64,000 nt of DNA from Streptomyces griseomycini (GCF_014203535.1 NZ_JACHJI010000003.1:289707-353706), one strand, 5' to 3'; positions 1 through 8,853 are shown, counted from the stretch's first letter. The notes: generated from the letters alone by a model not told the origin. A program made the numbers and translations.

Positions 1-1
1 G

Positions 2-835
2 CCGGGCGCCGAGGACCACGCGTACACCCTGGACGGCGCCCAGGACGCCGAGCTGCTGGCCGACCGGCTGGCGCGGCTCGGCGGCGGCACCGTGGTGGTC
101 GCGGGCAGCGGGCTGACCGGTACCGAGTCGGCCGCGGAGATCGCCGAGCGGCACCCGGAGCTGGACGTCGTGCTGCTGGGCCGGACCGAGCCCGGTGCGG
201 ACATGAGCCCGAAGGCCAAGGCGTACCTGCACGCCGCGCTCGACCGGCTGGGCGTCCGGGTGCGCGCCGGCGTCGAGGTGGCGAAGGTGCTGCCCGGCGC
301 GGTGGAACTGGCGGGCGGCGAGACGGTCGCCGCCGACGCGGTCCTGTGGACGAGCGGCACGCGGACCTCACCGCTGGCGGCCGCCGCGGGGCTGGCCGTC
401 GACGAGCGCGGGCGCATCGTCACCGACGCCGCGCTGCGCTCGGTGTCCCACCCCGAGGTGTACGCGATCGGCGACGCGGCCGCGGTCCGGCAGGGGTACG
501 GCGTGATGCACGGCACCTGCCAGGGCGGCATGCCGACCGGGGTGCACGCCGCGCTGTCGATCGACCGTGTGCTCAGGGGCAAGCAGCCCAAGCCGTTCCG
601 CTTCGGCTACTACCACACGCCGGTGAGCCTGGGACGCGGTGACGCCGTGGTGCAGTTCACCCGGCCCGACGGCAGCCCGCGCCGGATCCGCCTGACGGGC
701 CGCGCGGCCGTCCGGTACAAGGAGACGGTGACCGCCTCGCCCTGGCCGACCTACGGCCGCATGAAGAAGATGCCCGCCTCCGGTGCGTTCTGGCCCCGCG
801 GGGGCCGCTTCACCCGTGTCCGGGAGGCCCGATGA
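2..835 (+). CDS. NAD(P)/FAD-dependent oxidoreductase (3' part)
   Basis: The reading frame is open from base 2, so the N-terminal FAD-binding part lies outside the window. What is visible is the C-terminal two thirds of a type II NADH dehydrogenase-like flavoenzyme. A Rossmann motif of the form GSGLTGTESAAE binds the nicotinamide nucleotide, and a late YAIGDAAA motif contacts FAD. The stop overlaps the start of the ECF sigma factor (ATGA), so the two are translationally coupled. Oxidoreductases are one of the three gene classes known to accompany ECF41 sigma factors, which makes this the likely partner or target of that sigma factor. The exact electron acceptor cannot be read from the sequence. 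Confidence 0.85.
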   Translation, partial: PGAEDHAYTLDGAQDAELLADRLARLGGGTVVVAGSGLTGTESAAEIAERHPELDVVLLGRTEPGADMSPKAKAYLHAALDRLGVRVRAGVEVAKVLPGAVELAGGETVAADAVLWTSGTRTSPLAAAAGLAVDERGRIVTDAALRSVSHPEVYAIGDAAAVRQGYGVMHGTCQGGMPTGVHAALSIDRVLRGKQPKPFRFGYYHTPVSLGRGDAVVQFTRPDGSPRRIRLTGRAAVRYKETVTASPWPTYGRMKKMPASGAFWPRGGRFTRVREAR

Positions 836-1743
836 CCACCCCGTCCGGCCAGCAGGTCTTCCACGAGCACCGGCGGTTGTTGTTCTCCGTGGCCTACCGC
901 CTCCTCGGCTCCGCGGCCGACGCCGAGGACGCGGTCCAGGACGCCTGGATCAAGTGGTCCGCCGCCGACCGTTCGCAGGTGGCCGACCCCAAGGCGTACC
1001 TGACGCGGATCGTGTCGAACCTGGCGCTGGAACGGCTGCGCTCCGCCCGGCACAAGCGGGAGACCTACGTGGGTCCGTGGCTGCCGGAGCCCATCCTCAC
1101 CGGCGGGGACGCCGCCGAGGCAGCCGTGGACGCCGAGTCGGTGTCGTCGGCCATGCTGGTGGTGCTGGAGACGCTCAGTCCGCTGGAGCGCGCGGTGTTC
1201 GTGCTGAAGGAGGTCTTCGCCTTCAGCCATGTCGAGATCGCCGGGATGGTGGAGCGTTCCGAAGCCACCGTGCGGCAGGCCGCGCACCGGGCCCGCGCGC
1301 ACGTGCGGGCCCGCCGTCCCCGCTTCACCGCCGACAGGTCGCGGCAGCGCGAGGTCACCGAGCGGTTCTTCGCCGCCGCGACCGGTGGCGACGTCAACGC
1401 CCTGATGGAACTGCTCTCCCCGGACGTCACCCTGTGGACCGACGGCGGCGGCAAGGTCCGCCAGGCCCTGCGCCCGGTGGTGGGCGCGGCCACGGTGGCC
1501 GCCTGGTTCGCGGCCATCGGCACCGTCGCCTACCAGGGCGTCGAGCCCGCCGACATGAAGGCCGAACTCCTCGAGGTCAACGGCGGGCCGGGCATCGTGT
1601 TCAGCGCGCCGGGACGCGTGATCGCCACCCTCACCTTCGACTTCGACGCCGACGGCCGCATCACCGCCCTCCACAACGTGGCCAATCCGGACAAGCTCCA
1701 CGCCGTCGCCGGCGGCACCTCCTACGACATCGGGACGCGCTGA
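832..1743 (+). CDS. ECF41-type RNA polymerase sigma factor (SigJ-like)
   Basis: A 303-residue sigma-70 family protein. Region 2 spans about residues 8-75 and region 4 about 105-160, followed by a SnoaL/NTF2-like C-terminal domain (about 175-290). Two ECF41 hallmarks are visible: WLPEP in the linker (residues 83-87) and DGGGK in the C-terminal domain (204-208). In this family the C-terminal domain replaces an anti-sigma factor and tunes activity, and no anti-sigma gene is present here. The start ATG overlaps the stop of the upstream oxidoreductase. The ligand or signal sensed by the C-terminal domain is unknown. Confidence 0.92.
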   Translation: MTTPSGQQVFHEHRRLLFSVAYRLLGSAADAEDAVQDAWIKWSAADRSQVADPKAYLTRIVSNLALERLRSARHKRETYVGPWLPEPILTGGDAAEAAVDAESVSSAMLVVLETLSPLERAVFVLKEVFAFSHVEIAGMVERSEATVRQAAHRARAHVRARRPRFTADRSRQREVTERFFAAATGGDVNALMELLSPDVTLWTDGGGKVRQALRPVVGAATVAAWFAAIGTVAYQGVEPADMKAELLEVNGGPGIVFSAPGRVIATLTFDFDADGRITALHNVANPDKLHAVAGGTSYDIGTR

Positions 1744-1754
1744 GCACCGGTCCC

Positions 1755-1802
1755 GGACGCGGACGGGGGCCCACCGGCACCGGTGGGCCCCCGTCCGCGT
1801 CC
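1755..1802. terminator. Bidirectional terminator hairpin
   Basis: Perfect 23-bp inverted repeat (1755-1777 with 1780-1802) between the convergent sigma factor and D,D-peptidase genes. There is no T-run, as is usual for Streptomyces. It should stop transcripts from both sides. Confidence 0.85.
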
Positions 1803-1813
1803 GTCGGTGCGGG

Positions 1814-2713
1814 TCAGACCTTGCCGAAGCCGTAGCCCAGGAGCTTCTTCGCGTCCTTCTCGCGCTGGGCGGCCGAGGACGAGGCGAGGACCGTGCCGAT
1901 GACCGTCTTGCCGTTCCTCGTCGCGGCGAAGACCAGGCAGTACTTGGCCTGCGGGCCCGAGCCGGTCTTCACGCCGATCGCGCCGCTGTAGCTGCTGAGC
2001 AGGGTGTTCGTGTTGGTCCAGGGCGCCATCGTCCGCGTGCCGCCCTTCTTGGTGACCGTCTTCGCCGTGTACTTCTTGGTCTTGACGATCGTGCGGAACG
2101 TGGAGTTCTTCATCGCGCTGGAGGCGATCTTCGTCAGGTCGCGCGGCGTGGAGTAGTTCTGGCCGTTGCCGATGCCGTCGAACGAGTCGAAGTGGGTGTT
2201 CTTCAGCCCCAGCTTCTTCGCCTCCGCGTTCATCTTGCCGATGAACGACTTCACGCGGGCCGAACGCGTCTTGCCCGTGCCGAACTTGTCGGCGAGCGCG
2301 TACGCCGCGTCGCAGCCGGACGGCAGCATCAGCCCGTACAGCAGCTGGCGCACGGTGACCTTGTCGCCGACGATCAGGCGCGCGGAGGAGGCGTTGTTCT
2401 TCACGATGTAGTCGCTGTACGCCATCTGGATCGTGACCTTGGCGTCCAGGTTCAGGTTCTTCTGCGCGAGCACGACCTTCGCGGTCATGATCTTCGTCGT
2501 CGACCCGGTCGAACGACGCGTGTCCGCCGCCTTGGTGTACAGCGACTTGCCGTTCGCGTTGTTCATCACGTAGCCGCCCTTGGCGACGACGGACGGCGCG
2601 GCGGCGGCCTGTGCGGGCGCAGCGTAGAGGGCTCCGGAGGCGAGCACGGCGCCGGTGGTCACGGCGACGCCGACGGCTCTGCGGACCCGGATGCCCTGAA
2701 TGCCGATCTTCAA
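1814..2713 (-). CDS. D-alanyl-D-alanine carboxypeptidase/transpeptidase, K15-like (S11)
   Basis: A 299-residue exported penicillin-binding protein of peptidase family S11 that trims or cross-links peptidoglycan stems outside the membrane. I start it at TTG 2713 because a basic n-region, hydrophobic core and AQA-type cleavage site follow directly and a GGGG sequence lies 8 bases upstream; the in-frame GTG 50 codons earlier would put a non-signal extension in front. Active-site motifs are STTK (S71, K74), SGC (132-134) and KTG near the C-terminus. SGC in place of SGN is the signature of the Streptomyces K15 D,D-peptidase. It stands alone, facing the sigma factor gene across a strong terminator. 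Confidence 0.9.
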   Translation of the reverse strand: MKIGIQGIRVRRAVGVAVTTGAVLASGALYAAPAQAAAAPSVVAKGGYVMNNANGKSLYTKAADTRRSTGSTTKIMTAKVVLAQKNLNLDAKVTIQMAYSDYIVKNNASSARLIVGDKVTVRQLLYGLMLPSGCDAAYALADKFGTGKTRSARVKSFIGKMNAEAKKLGLKNTHFDSFDGIGNGQNYSTPRDLTKIASSAMKNSTFRTIVKTKKYTAKTVTKKGGTRTMAPWTNTNTLLSSYSGAIGVKTGSGPQAKYCLVFAATRNGKTVIGTVLASSSAAQREKDAKKLLGYGFGKV

Positions 2714-2880
2714 GTCAATTACCCCGATTACCTTGAAGGGCCGTGCGGTGCGGCCCGGTTGAGGCGCGGCCACACGCAAGGGGCCGCACGAGTCTGACAC
2801 CTGCGGGGCACGGATGGTTGTGCGGGCGACGGGGTGGTTTTCCCCGGGTTTTACCGTCCGCATCGTGGACGCATCCTTCC

Positions 2881-2892
2881 ACGCGTACGCGT
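2881..2892. promoter_or_regulatory. 12-bp palindrome upstream of gntR
   Basis: ACGCGTACGCGT is a perfect 12-bp palindrome 18 bases before the start codon of the GntR gene. It is a plausible autoregulatory operator by position only. No binding consensus is known to me for this regulator. Confidence 0.4.
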
Positions 2893-2910
2893 TGTATCTA
2901 TCCTGTCGGC

Positions 2911-3567
2911 ATGAGCAGCCTGGCCCCCGTGAAGCAGCCCCCCGCCGCCGACCGCGTCTACACCCACGTCAAGCAGGGCGTCCTGGACCGCCGTTACGAG
3001 GGCGGGACGCTGCTCACCGAGGGCGAGCTGGCCGAGGCCGTCGGGGTCTCGCGCACCCCCGTGCGCGAGGCGCTGCTGCGGCTGGAGGTCGAGGGGCTGA
3101 TCAGGCTCTACCCGAAGAAGGGCGCCCTCGTCCTGCCGGTCTCCGCGCAGGAGATCGCCGACGTCGTGGAGACGCGGCTGCTCGTCGAGGAGCACGCCGC
3201 CAGAAAGGCGGTGCCCGCGCCGCCCGGTCTCATCGAGCGCCTGGAGGAGCTGCTCGCCCGGCAGAAGGAGCAGGCGGCCGCCGGGGACTTCGCCGCGGCC
3301 TCCGTCACCGACCGCTGCTTCCACGCCGAGATCGTCCGCAGCGGCGGCAACGAGATCCTCTCCCGCCTCTACGACCAGCTCCGGGACCGCCAGCTGCGCA
3401 TGGGCGTCGCCGTGATGCACTCCCACCCCGACCGCATCGCCAAGACCCTCGCCGAGCACGAGGAGATCCTGCAGGCACTGCGCTCCGGGGACGCGGAGGC
3501 GGCCGTCGGGGTGGTCCACCGGCACGTCGGCTGGTTCTCCCACCTGGCCCGGGGCGAGGTGCGATGA
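2911..3567 (+). CDS. GntR family (FadR/FCD subfamily) transcriptional regulator
   Basis: A 218-residue regulator. An N-terminal winged helix-turn-helix (about residues 15-75, with the GVSRTPVREALLRLE recognition-helix signature) is followed by an all-helical FCD ligand-binding domain. ATG 2911 is chosen because the HTH begins about 20 residues later; the longer in-frame extension has no domain. Its stop overlaps the start of the MFS transporter (ATGA), so the regulator most likely controls uptake or export of a small carboxylate-type metabolite by that transporter. The effector is not readable. A perfect 12-bp palindrome lies just upstream. Confidence 0.92.
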   Translation: MSSLAPVKQPPAADRVYTHVKQGVLDRRYEGGTLLTEGELAEAVGVSRTPVREALLRLEVEGLIRLYPKKGALVLPVSAQEIADVVETRLLVEEHAARKAVPAPPGLIERLEELLARQKEQAAAGDFAAASVTDRCFHAEIVRSGGNEILSRLYDQLRDRQLRMGVAVMHSHPDRIAKTLAEHEEILQALRSGDAEAAVGVVHRHVGWFSHLARGEVR

Positions 3568-4868
3568 GCAGCGCGAACGGCACCACGCTGCCCGGTGATC
3601 CCCCGGGCGGACGGCGCGCGCTGGCCGTGTGGGGCATCGGCGTCTCGGTCTACTTCGTCGCCGTCATCTTCCGTACGTCCCTGGGCGTCGCGGGCCTGGA
3701 CGCCGCCGACCGCTTCGATGTCAACGCCTCCGCCCTGTCCACGTTCTCCATCCTCCAACTGCTGGTCTACGCGGGCATGCAGATACCCGTCGGGCTGCTG
3801 GTCGACCGGCTCGGCACCAAGAAGGTGCTGGGCATCGGCGTCGTGCTGTTCACGGCCGGGCAGCTCGGCTTCGCGTTCTCCCCGTCGTACGGCATGGCGC
3901 TCGCCTCGCGCGCGCTGCTCGGCTGCGGGGACGCGATGACGTTCATCAGCGTGCTGCGGCTGGGCACGCGGTGGTTCCCGGCCCGGCGCGGTCCGCTGGT
4001 CGCGCAGATGGCGGGGCTGGTCGGCATGGCGGGCAACCTCGTCTCCACGCTGGTCCTGGCCCGGCTGCTGCACGGCATCGGCTGGACGGCGGCGTTCGCG
4101 GGCAGTGCGCTCGCCGGGGTCGTGGTGTTCGTGCTGCTGATGCTGTTCCTCGAGGACCACCCCGAGGGCCACGAACCGGAACCCGTCCCGCACCAGGGTG
4201 CCGCCTACGTGCGGCGCCAGATCGCCGCCTCCTGGCGGGAGCCGGGGACGCGGCTCGGGCTGTGGGTGCACTTCACCACCCAGTTCCCGGCGATGGTGTT
4301 CCTGCTGCTGTGGGGGATGCCGTTCCTCGTCGAGGCCCAGGGGCTGTCCCGGGCCACGGCCGGCGAGCTGCTCACCCTGGTCGTGCTGTCCAACATGGTC
4401 GTCGGACTCGTCTACGGCCAGATCGTCGCCCGGCACCACGGGGCGCGGCTGCCGCTGGCGCTCGGGACGGTGGCGGCGACGGCGCTGCTGTGGGCCGCCA
4501 CGCTGGCCTACCCGGCCGACACGGCGCCGATGTGGCTGCTGGTCGTGCTGTGCGCGGTGCTGGGGGCCTGCGGGCCGGCGTCGATGATCGGCTTCGACTT
4601 CGCCCGCCCGGCGAATCCGCCGGAGCGGCAGGGCACGGCGTCCGGGATCACGAACATGGGCGGCTTCGTCGCCTCCATGGTCACCCTGTTCGCGGTCGGC
4701 GTGCTGCTGGACGCCACCGGGGACGACTACGCCGTCGCCTTCTCGGCCGTGTTCGTGCTCCAGGCCCTGGGGGTCACGCAGATCCTGCGGTTGCGGGGGC
4801 GGGCGGCGCGCCGGGAGCGGGACCGGCTGGTCGCCAGCCGGGTCTCGTCCGTGCACGTGCCCGCGTAG
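3564..4868 (+). CDS. MFS transporter
   Basis: A 434-residue major facilitator superfamily permease with about 12 hydrophobic segments. The conserved loop between helices 2 and 3 is recognisable as the VDRLGTKK stretch. It is coupled to the upstream GntR regulator by a 4-base overlap, so both are made from one transcript. The substrate cannot be assigned. Family members next to FCD-type GntR regulators often move organic acids or related anions, but that is inference from context. Confidence 0.88.
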   Translation: MSSANGTTLPGDPPGGRRALAVWGIGVSVYFVAVIFRTSLGVAGLDAADRFDVNASALSTFSILQLLVYAGMQIPVGLLVDRLGTKKVLGIGVVLFTAGQLGFAFSPSYGMALASRALLGCGDAMTFISVLRLGTRWFPARRGPLVAQMAGLVGMAGNLVSTLVLARLLHGIGWTAAFAGSALAGVVVFVLLMLFLEDHPEGHEPEPVPHQGAAYVRRQIAASWREPGTRLGLWVHFTTQFPAMVFLLLWGMPFLVEAQGLSRATAGELLTLVVLSNMVVGLVYGQIVARHHGARLPLALGTVAATALLWAATLAYPADTAPMWLLVVLCAVLGACGPASMIGFDFARPANPPERQGTASGITNMGGFVASMVTLFAVGVLLDATGDDYAVAFSAVFVLQALGVTQILRLRGRAARRERDRLVASRVSSVHVPA

Positions 4869-4908
4869 GGGGCGGCGCCGGCGCGGGTGCACCGGGGGCG
4901 CCGCCCCC
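4868..4908. terminator. Terminator hairpin between convergent genes
   Basis: A 12-bp perfect GC stem (4868-4879 with 4897-4908) with a 17-base loop directly after the MFS stop codon. It also serves transcripts arriving from the opposite strand. Confidence 0.7.
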
Positions 4909-5028
4909 GCTTCGGCCGGAACAGCCTCGTCCGTGACCCTCCTGAGCCCTGCGCGCTCCCCCGTGCTCTGCGCGCTCCTGCCCCCTGCGAGCCGGGGGCG
5001 CCCCGGACGGGCCGATGCGCCCCCGGCG

Positions 5029-5853
5029 CTACTTCGTCACCGCGAAGTGCCGCAGGATCGCGGCCGTCAGGTCCGGGTCGCCCTCCGTCTTCACGCGGTC
5101 CGCGACCGCCTCCGGCGTCACCCGGCCGCAGGCCAGGCGGACGTAGGTCTCCCAGTCGAGGGTGAGAGCGGCGGCGGGGCCCAGCGCCGGGGCGGTCTCC
5201 AGGGTGCCGCGGCCCTGGATGTCGACGCGGACCGTGCGCAGGAACTCCACCGGCCCGTGGACGTCGATGACCACGGCCGAGCTGCGCGGCGCCTGCGCGT
5301 CCTCGGCGATCACCCGCGGCAGCTCGTCCAGCAGCACGTCACGGGTGACGTGCGCACCGGGGGAGTCGAGGTTGCCGGGGTGGCCGAGGGCCGCGCGCAG
5401 GTCCTGCTCGTGGGCCCACACCTCGAACGCGTGCCGGCGCATGGACTCCTCCAGCGTCAGCTCCGTGCCAAGCGGGCCGCGGACCTTGGCGCCCGGGTCG
5501 CGCGACTCGTTCCGCAGCTGGCGGTTGCGGCGGATGATCATGTACTCCAGCTCGGCGGTCATCTCCGGCGCCGTGTGGTGGCGGCGCACGTCGACCTGCA
5601 TCTCCATGTAGCGCTGGTGGTCGGTGGTGACGTGGAACAGGTCGCGCGGCAGCGTGTGGATGGGGCGCGGGTCGCCGTACATCTCGGAGTCCAGGCCGAT
5701 GACGTGCGAGACGACGTCGCGGACCGACCAGCCCGGGCACGGCGTCCGCCGGTTCCAGTCGGCCTCCGGGAGCGGCCGCACCAGCTCGGATATCGCTTCG
5801 ATGGAGTGGGTCCAGGCGTCGGCGTAGGGCTGGAGGGTGGGATGCAGACTCAC
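5029..5853 (-). CDS. Maleylpyruvate isomerase family mycothiol-dependent enzyme
   Basis: A 274-residue protein whose first half has the DinB-like MDMPI N-terminal fold, recognisable from the WNRRTPCPGWSVRDVVSHV stretch with its conserved metal-site histidine. Enzymes of this superfamily use mycothiol, the actinobacterial thiol, as cofactor. Start GTG 5853 is chosen because the conserved N-terminus (SLHPTLQPYADAW) begins there; the open frame continues 99 codons upstream without similarity to the fold. Substrate unknown; true maleylpyruvate isomerase activity is not implied. It is divergent from the nitrilase gene across 220 bases. Confidence 0.85.
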   Translation of the reverse strand: MSLHPTLQPYADAWTHSIEAISELVRPLPEADWNRRTPCPGWSVRDVVSHVIGLDSEMYGDPRPIHTLPRDLFHVTTDHQRYMEMQVDVRRHHTAPEMTAELEYMIIRRNRQLRNESRDPGAKVRGPLGTELTLEESMRRHAFEVWAHEQDLRAALGHPGNLDSPGAHVTRDVLLDELPRVIAEDAQAPRSSAVVIDVHGPVEFLRTVRVDIQGRGTLETAPALGPAAALTLDWETYVRLACGRVTPEAVADRVKTEGDPDLTAAILRHFAVTK

Positions 5854-6073
5854 GGAACGGGACCCCTCGGCGGTCGGTACACGGGCAGGTTGTGGCGGCG
5901 GTGCCAGTGGGCGGTGGCTGCACTCGGCGGGCGTCTCGGAGGCCCCCGGGTCCTCGGCAGCGCTTCGAACCGGGGGCACCCCCAAGTTACGCTGCTGTGA
6001 GGCACCCCGGCAGTGCTTTCCTGTGACGATCGTAGGCCCGTGTGCACGGGTCGAATGCCAGGACGGTGGTATT

Positions 6074-6868
6074 GTGCGCGCTTCCCTGCTCCAAGTCGCC
6101 GTGAACGAGGACGAACCGGTCGAATCGCGTCGGCGCCGGGTCGCCGACATGGTGCGGGATCAGGCCGGAGCCGACCTCGTCGTGCTGCCGGAGCTGTGGA
6201 CCACGGGCGCGTTCGCCTACGAGGAGTTCGGCAGCGAGGCGGAACCCCTCGACGGCCCGACCCGCGAGGCGATGGCCAAGGCCGCGAGCGACGCGGGCGT
6301 GTGGCTGCACGCCGGTTCCGTCCCCGAGCGCGGCCCGGACGGGACCCTCTACAACACCTCGCTGGTCCTCTCCCCCTCCGGCGACCTGGCCGCCGCCTAC
6401 CGCAAGATCCACCGCTTCGGCTTCGACCAGGGCGAGGCCGTGCTGATGGGAGCGGGCGACCGACTGGTGACGGTACGCCTGCCGCACACCACCCTGGGCG
6501 TGGCCACCTGCTACGACCTCCGTTTCCCCGAGCTCTTCCGCGGTCTCGTCGACGCCGGCGCCGAGACCCTCGTCGTCCCGGCGGGCTGGCCGGAGCGCCG
6601 CCGGTCCCACTGGACGCTGCTGGCGCGGGCACGGGCGGTGGAGAACCAGGCGTTCGTCCTCGCCTGCGGAACGGCCGGGACGCACGCGGGAGTTCCGCAG
6701 GCGGGTCACTCGGTCGTGGTGGACCCCTGGGGCGAGGTCCTGGCGGAGGCGGGTCCCGGCGAGGAGGTCCTCACGGTCGACTTCGACCCGGCGACGGTGG
6801 CGGGCACCAGGGAGCGCTTCCCGGCCCTCAAGGACCGCGTCCTGGGCCTGGACCGCCCGCGCCGCTGA
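6074..6868 (+). CDS. Carbon-nitrogen hydrolase (nitrilase superfamily, Nit2-like amidase)
   Basis: A 264-residue cytoplasmic hydrolase with the Glu-Lys-Cys catalytic triad of the nitrilase superfamily: E in VVLPELWTTG, K in YRKIHRFG and C in ATCYDLRFPE. Length matches omega-amidase and N-carbamyl/amidase-type members (260-280 residues). GTG 6074 is preceded by GGACGG at a suitable distance. Members like this often repair deaminated metabolites or hydrolyse omega-amides; the exact substrate is not determined. It converges with the LURP-one gene with only 15 bases between the stops. Confidence 0.9.
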   Translation: MRASLLQVAVNEDEPVESRRRRVADMVRDQAGADLVVLPELWTTGAFAYEEFGSEAEPLDGPTREAMAKAASDAGVWLHAGSVPERGPDGTLYNTSLVLSPSGDLAAAYRKIHRFGFDQGEAVLMGAGDRLVTVRLPHTTLGVATCYDLRFPELFRGLVDAGAETLVVPAGWPERRRSHWTLLARARAVENQAFVLACGTAGTHAGVPQAGHSVVVDPWGEVLAEAGPGEEVLTVDFDPATVAGTRERFPALKDRVLGLDRPRR

Positions 6869-6883
6869 CCCCCGCGGACCCCC

Positions 6884-7378
6884 TCACCCCTCCCGCTCCT
6901 TCTCCGCCAGGTGGATCACGCACACCGCCACCGCGATCAGCAGCGCCGGGTCCGCGTCCTCCCGTACGACGTCCACGGCGTAGGTGTCCCGCAGGGACAG
7001 CAGGCGGCGGGAGACCGCGGCGAGCAGTTCGCCGTCGTGCTCGACGGCGAACTCGCGGTCGAGGATCCGGCCGCTGACGTCCAGCTCGGTGCCGCCGTCC
7101 GCCAGGGACACCCGGTAGTGGTTGCGCAGCAGGGACAGCCGCTTGCGCCGGACGGTCGCCAGCGGCTCACCGCCCCGCTCGATCACCATCGCGTCCCGCA
7201 GGGAGAACATCTTCTGCCGGATGTCGACGAGGACCCGCCCCCGGGCGTCCTTCAGCTCGAAGGTGTCCCGCAGCCGCATGGCCTTGCCGTCGACGAGGAA
7301 GACCCTGTTGCCGCGGTCGTCCTCGATCCAGTAGTCGTCGCCGATCCCGAGGATCCGGTCGCGCACGAGGAATCTCAT
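6884..7378 (-). CDS. LURP-one-related family protein
   Basis: A 164-residue protein of the LOR (LURP-one-related/tubby-like) fold. It is built from repeated beta-hairpins such as LVRDRILGIGDDYWIEDDRG and the conserved GKAMRLRDTFEL and RKRLSLLRNHY segments. The fold is related to phospholipid scramblases and tubby; the biochemical role in bacteria is unknown. The start overlaps the stop of the GlxA-like regulator by four bases, so the two are one operon and translationally coupled. Confidence 0.85.
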   Translation of the reverse strand: MRFLVRDRILGIGDDYWIEDDRGNRVFLVDGKAMRLRDTFELKDARGRVLVDIRQKMFSLRDAMVIERGGEPLATVRRKRLSLLRNHYRVSLADGGTELDVSGRILDREFAVEHDGELLAAVSRRLLSLRDTYAVDVVREDADPALLIAVAVCVIHLAEKEREG

Positions 7379-8382
7379 GGCACGAGGACTTCCCCGTGCC
7401 CGGTTCCGAAACGCCGCCGGTAGGCCGACGGGCTGAGCCCCGTCTCGCGCCGCAGCCGTGCCCGCAGGTTCGCCGCCGTTCCCAGGCCGCTGCGCGCCGC
7501 CACCACGTCCAGCCGCTCCTCCCCCCGCTCGATGAGCCGGCACGCCAGCGCCACCCGCTCCCCGGTCAGCCACGCGAGCGGCGTCGTACCGAGCTGCGCG
7601 CGGAAGCGCCGGTGCAGGGTCGCCGGGCTCACCGCCGCCCGGGCCGCGAGGTCCGCCACCGTCAGCGGCTCGTCCAGCCGCTCCTGGGCCCAGGCCAGCA
7701 GCGGGCCCAGCGACTCGGCCGGCACCGGCGGCACCGGCCGCTCCACGAACTGCCGCTGCCCGCCGTCCCGGTGCGCGGCGAACACCAGCCGCCGGGAGAC
7801 CGCGTTGGCGACCTCGGCGCCGTGGTCCCGGCGCCACAGGTGCAGCCCCAGGTCCAGTGCGGCCGCACTGCCCGCCGCGGTGAGGACGTCCCCGTCGTCC
7901 ACGAACAGCACGTCCGGCTCGAGCAGCACCTTCGGGTGCAGCTCCCGGAAGGCGTCCGCCCACATCCAGTGCGTCGTGGCCCGGCGCCCGTCGAGCAGGC
8001 CCGCCTCGGCGAGCGCGAAGGTGCCGGTGCAGAAGCTGACGACACGGGCGCCCCGGGCGTGCGTGCGCCGGATCGCGTCGAGGACGGCCTCCGCGCGCGG
8101 TACGACGTTGTCCGGCCGCCCGGGGACGACGAGGGTGTCCGCCCCGTCCACGGCGTCCAGCCCCGCCACCCCGGTCATCGTGAAGAACCCGTGGTTCATG
8201 GGCACCTCGGGCGTGGGCGTGCACAGCGTCACCCGGTACGGCGCGCACGGCTTCCCCAGTTCGGGCCGGGGCAGCCCGAACAGTTCGGTGGCCACGCCCA
8301 CCTCGAACGGGTTGGTGCCCTCGTCGACGATCACGGCGACGCGGTGGGTGGCGGACGCGGGATGAGAGGATCCTTGCGGCAT
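7375..8382 (-). CDS. GlxA family transcriptional regulator (DJ-1/PfpI + AraC HTH)
   Basis: A 335-residue regulator. An N-terminal DJ-1/PfpI-like amidotransferase domain (about residues 10-185) has a cysteine in the VVSFCTGTFALAEAG elbow, and a C-terminal AraC-type double HTH occupies about 225-325. It is first in an operon with the LURP-one gene and divergent from a cupin gene across only 51 bases, so all three probably respond to the same unknown signal. GlxA regulators elsewhere control carbohydrate or amine catabolism and virulence genes. Confidence 0.9.
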   Translation of the reverse strand: MPQGSSHPASATHRVAVIVDEGTNPFEVGVATELFGLPRPELGKPCAPYRVTLCTPTPEVPMNHGFFTMTGVAGLDAVDGADTLVVPGRPDNVVPRAEAVLDAIRRTHARGARVVSFCTGTFALAEAGLLDGRRATTHWMWADAFRELHPKVLLEPDVLFVDDGDVLTAAGSAAALDLGLHLWRRDHGAEVANAVSRRLVFAAHRDGGQRQFVERPVPPVPAESLGPLLAWAQERLDEPLTVADLAARAAVSPATLHRRFRAQLGTTPLAWLTGERVALACRLIERGEERLDVVAARSGLGTAANLRARLRRETGLSPSAYRRRFGTGHGEVLVP

Positions 8383-8433
8383 ACGCGATTCCTAGCACTG
8401 GTCCGGTGCCCGCGCACCGCGGACGATGAGGGC

Positions 8434-8853
8434 ATGACACAGGAACCCCAGGAACTCGGGAAAGCCCAGGAACCCGTCTCCCTCGACCGCGCGCTCGCCT
8501 CCTTCACGGAGCGGTGGAGCCCCCGCATCGTCACCGCCGTCAACGACTACGACGTGCGCATCGCCAAGGTGGAGGGCGAGCACGTCTGGCACGTGCACGA
8601 CCACACGGACGAGTTCTTCCTCGTCCTCGACGGCGAACTGCACATCGCCCTGCGCGAGCCGTCCGGCGAGCGCACGGTCGTCCTCCCGAAGGGGTCCGTC
8701 TTCACGGTCCCCCGCGGCACCGAGCACAAGCCCTGCGCCCCCGTCCCCACGGCACTCCTGCTCTTCGAGCCGACCGGCACCCTCACCGTCGGGGACCGCC
8801 ACGACGAGGTGCCGGACCACGTGGACGCGACGACCGGGCACGCGCTGCACTGA
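8434..8853 (+). CDS. Cupin domain-containing protein
   Basis: A 139-residue single-domain cupin. Motif 1 is visible as HVHDHTDEFFLVLDGEL (metal-binding histidines and glutamate) and motif 2 as the VPRGTEHKPCAP region with the third histidine. It lacks a DNA-binding domain. ATG 8434 sits 51 bases from the divergent GlxA-type regulator, its likely controller. The reaction (dioxygenase, isomerase or simple sensor) cannot be decided from sequence. Confidence 0.88.
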   Translation: MTQEPQELGKAQEPVSLDRALASFTERWSPRIVTAVNDYDVRIAKVEGEHVWHVHDHTDEFFLVLDGELHIALREPSGERTVVLPKGSVFTVPRGTEHKPCAPVPTALLLFEPTGTLTVGDRHDEVPDHVDATTGHALH

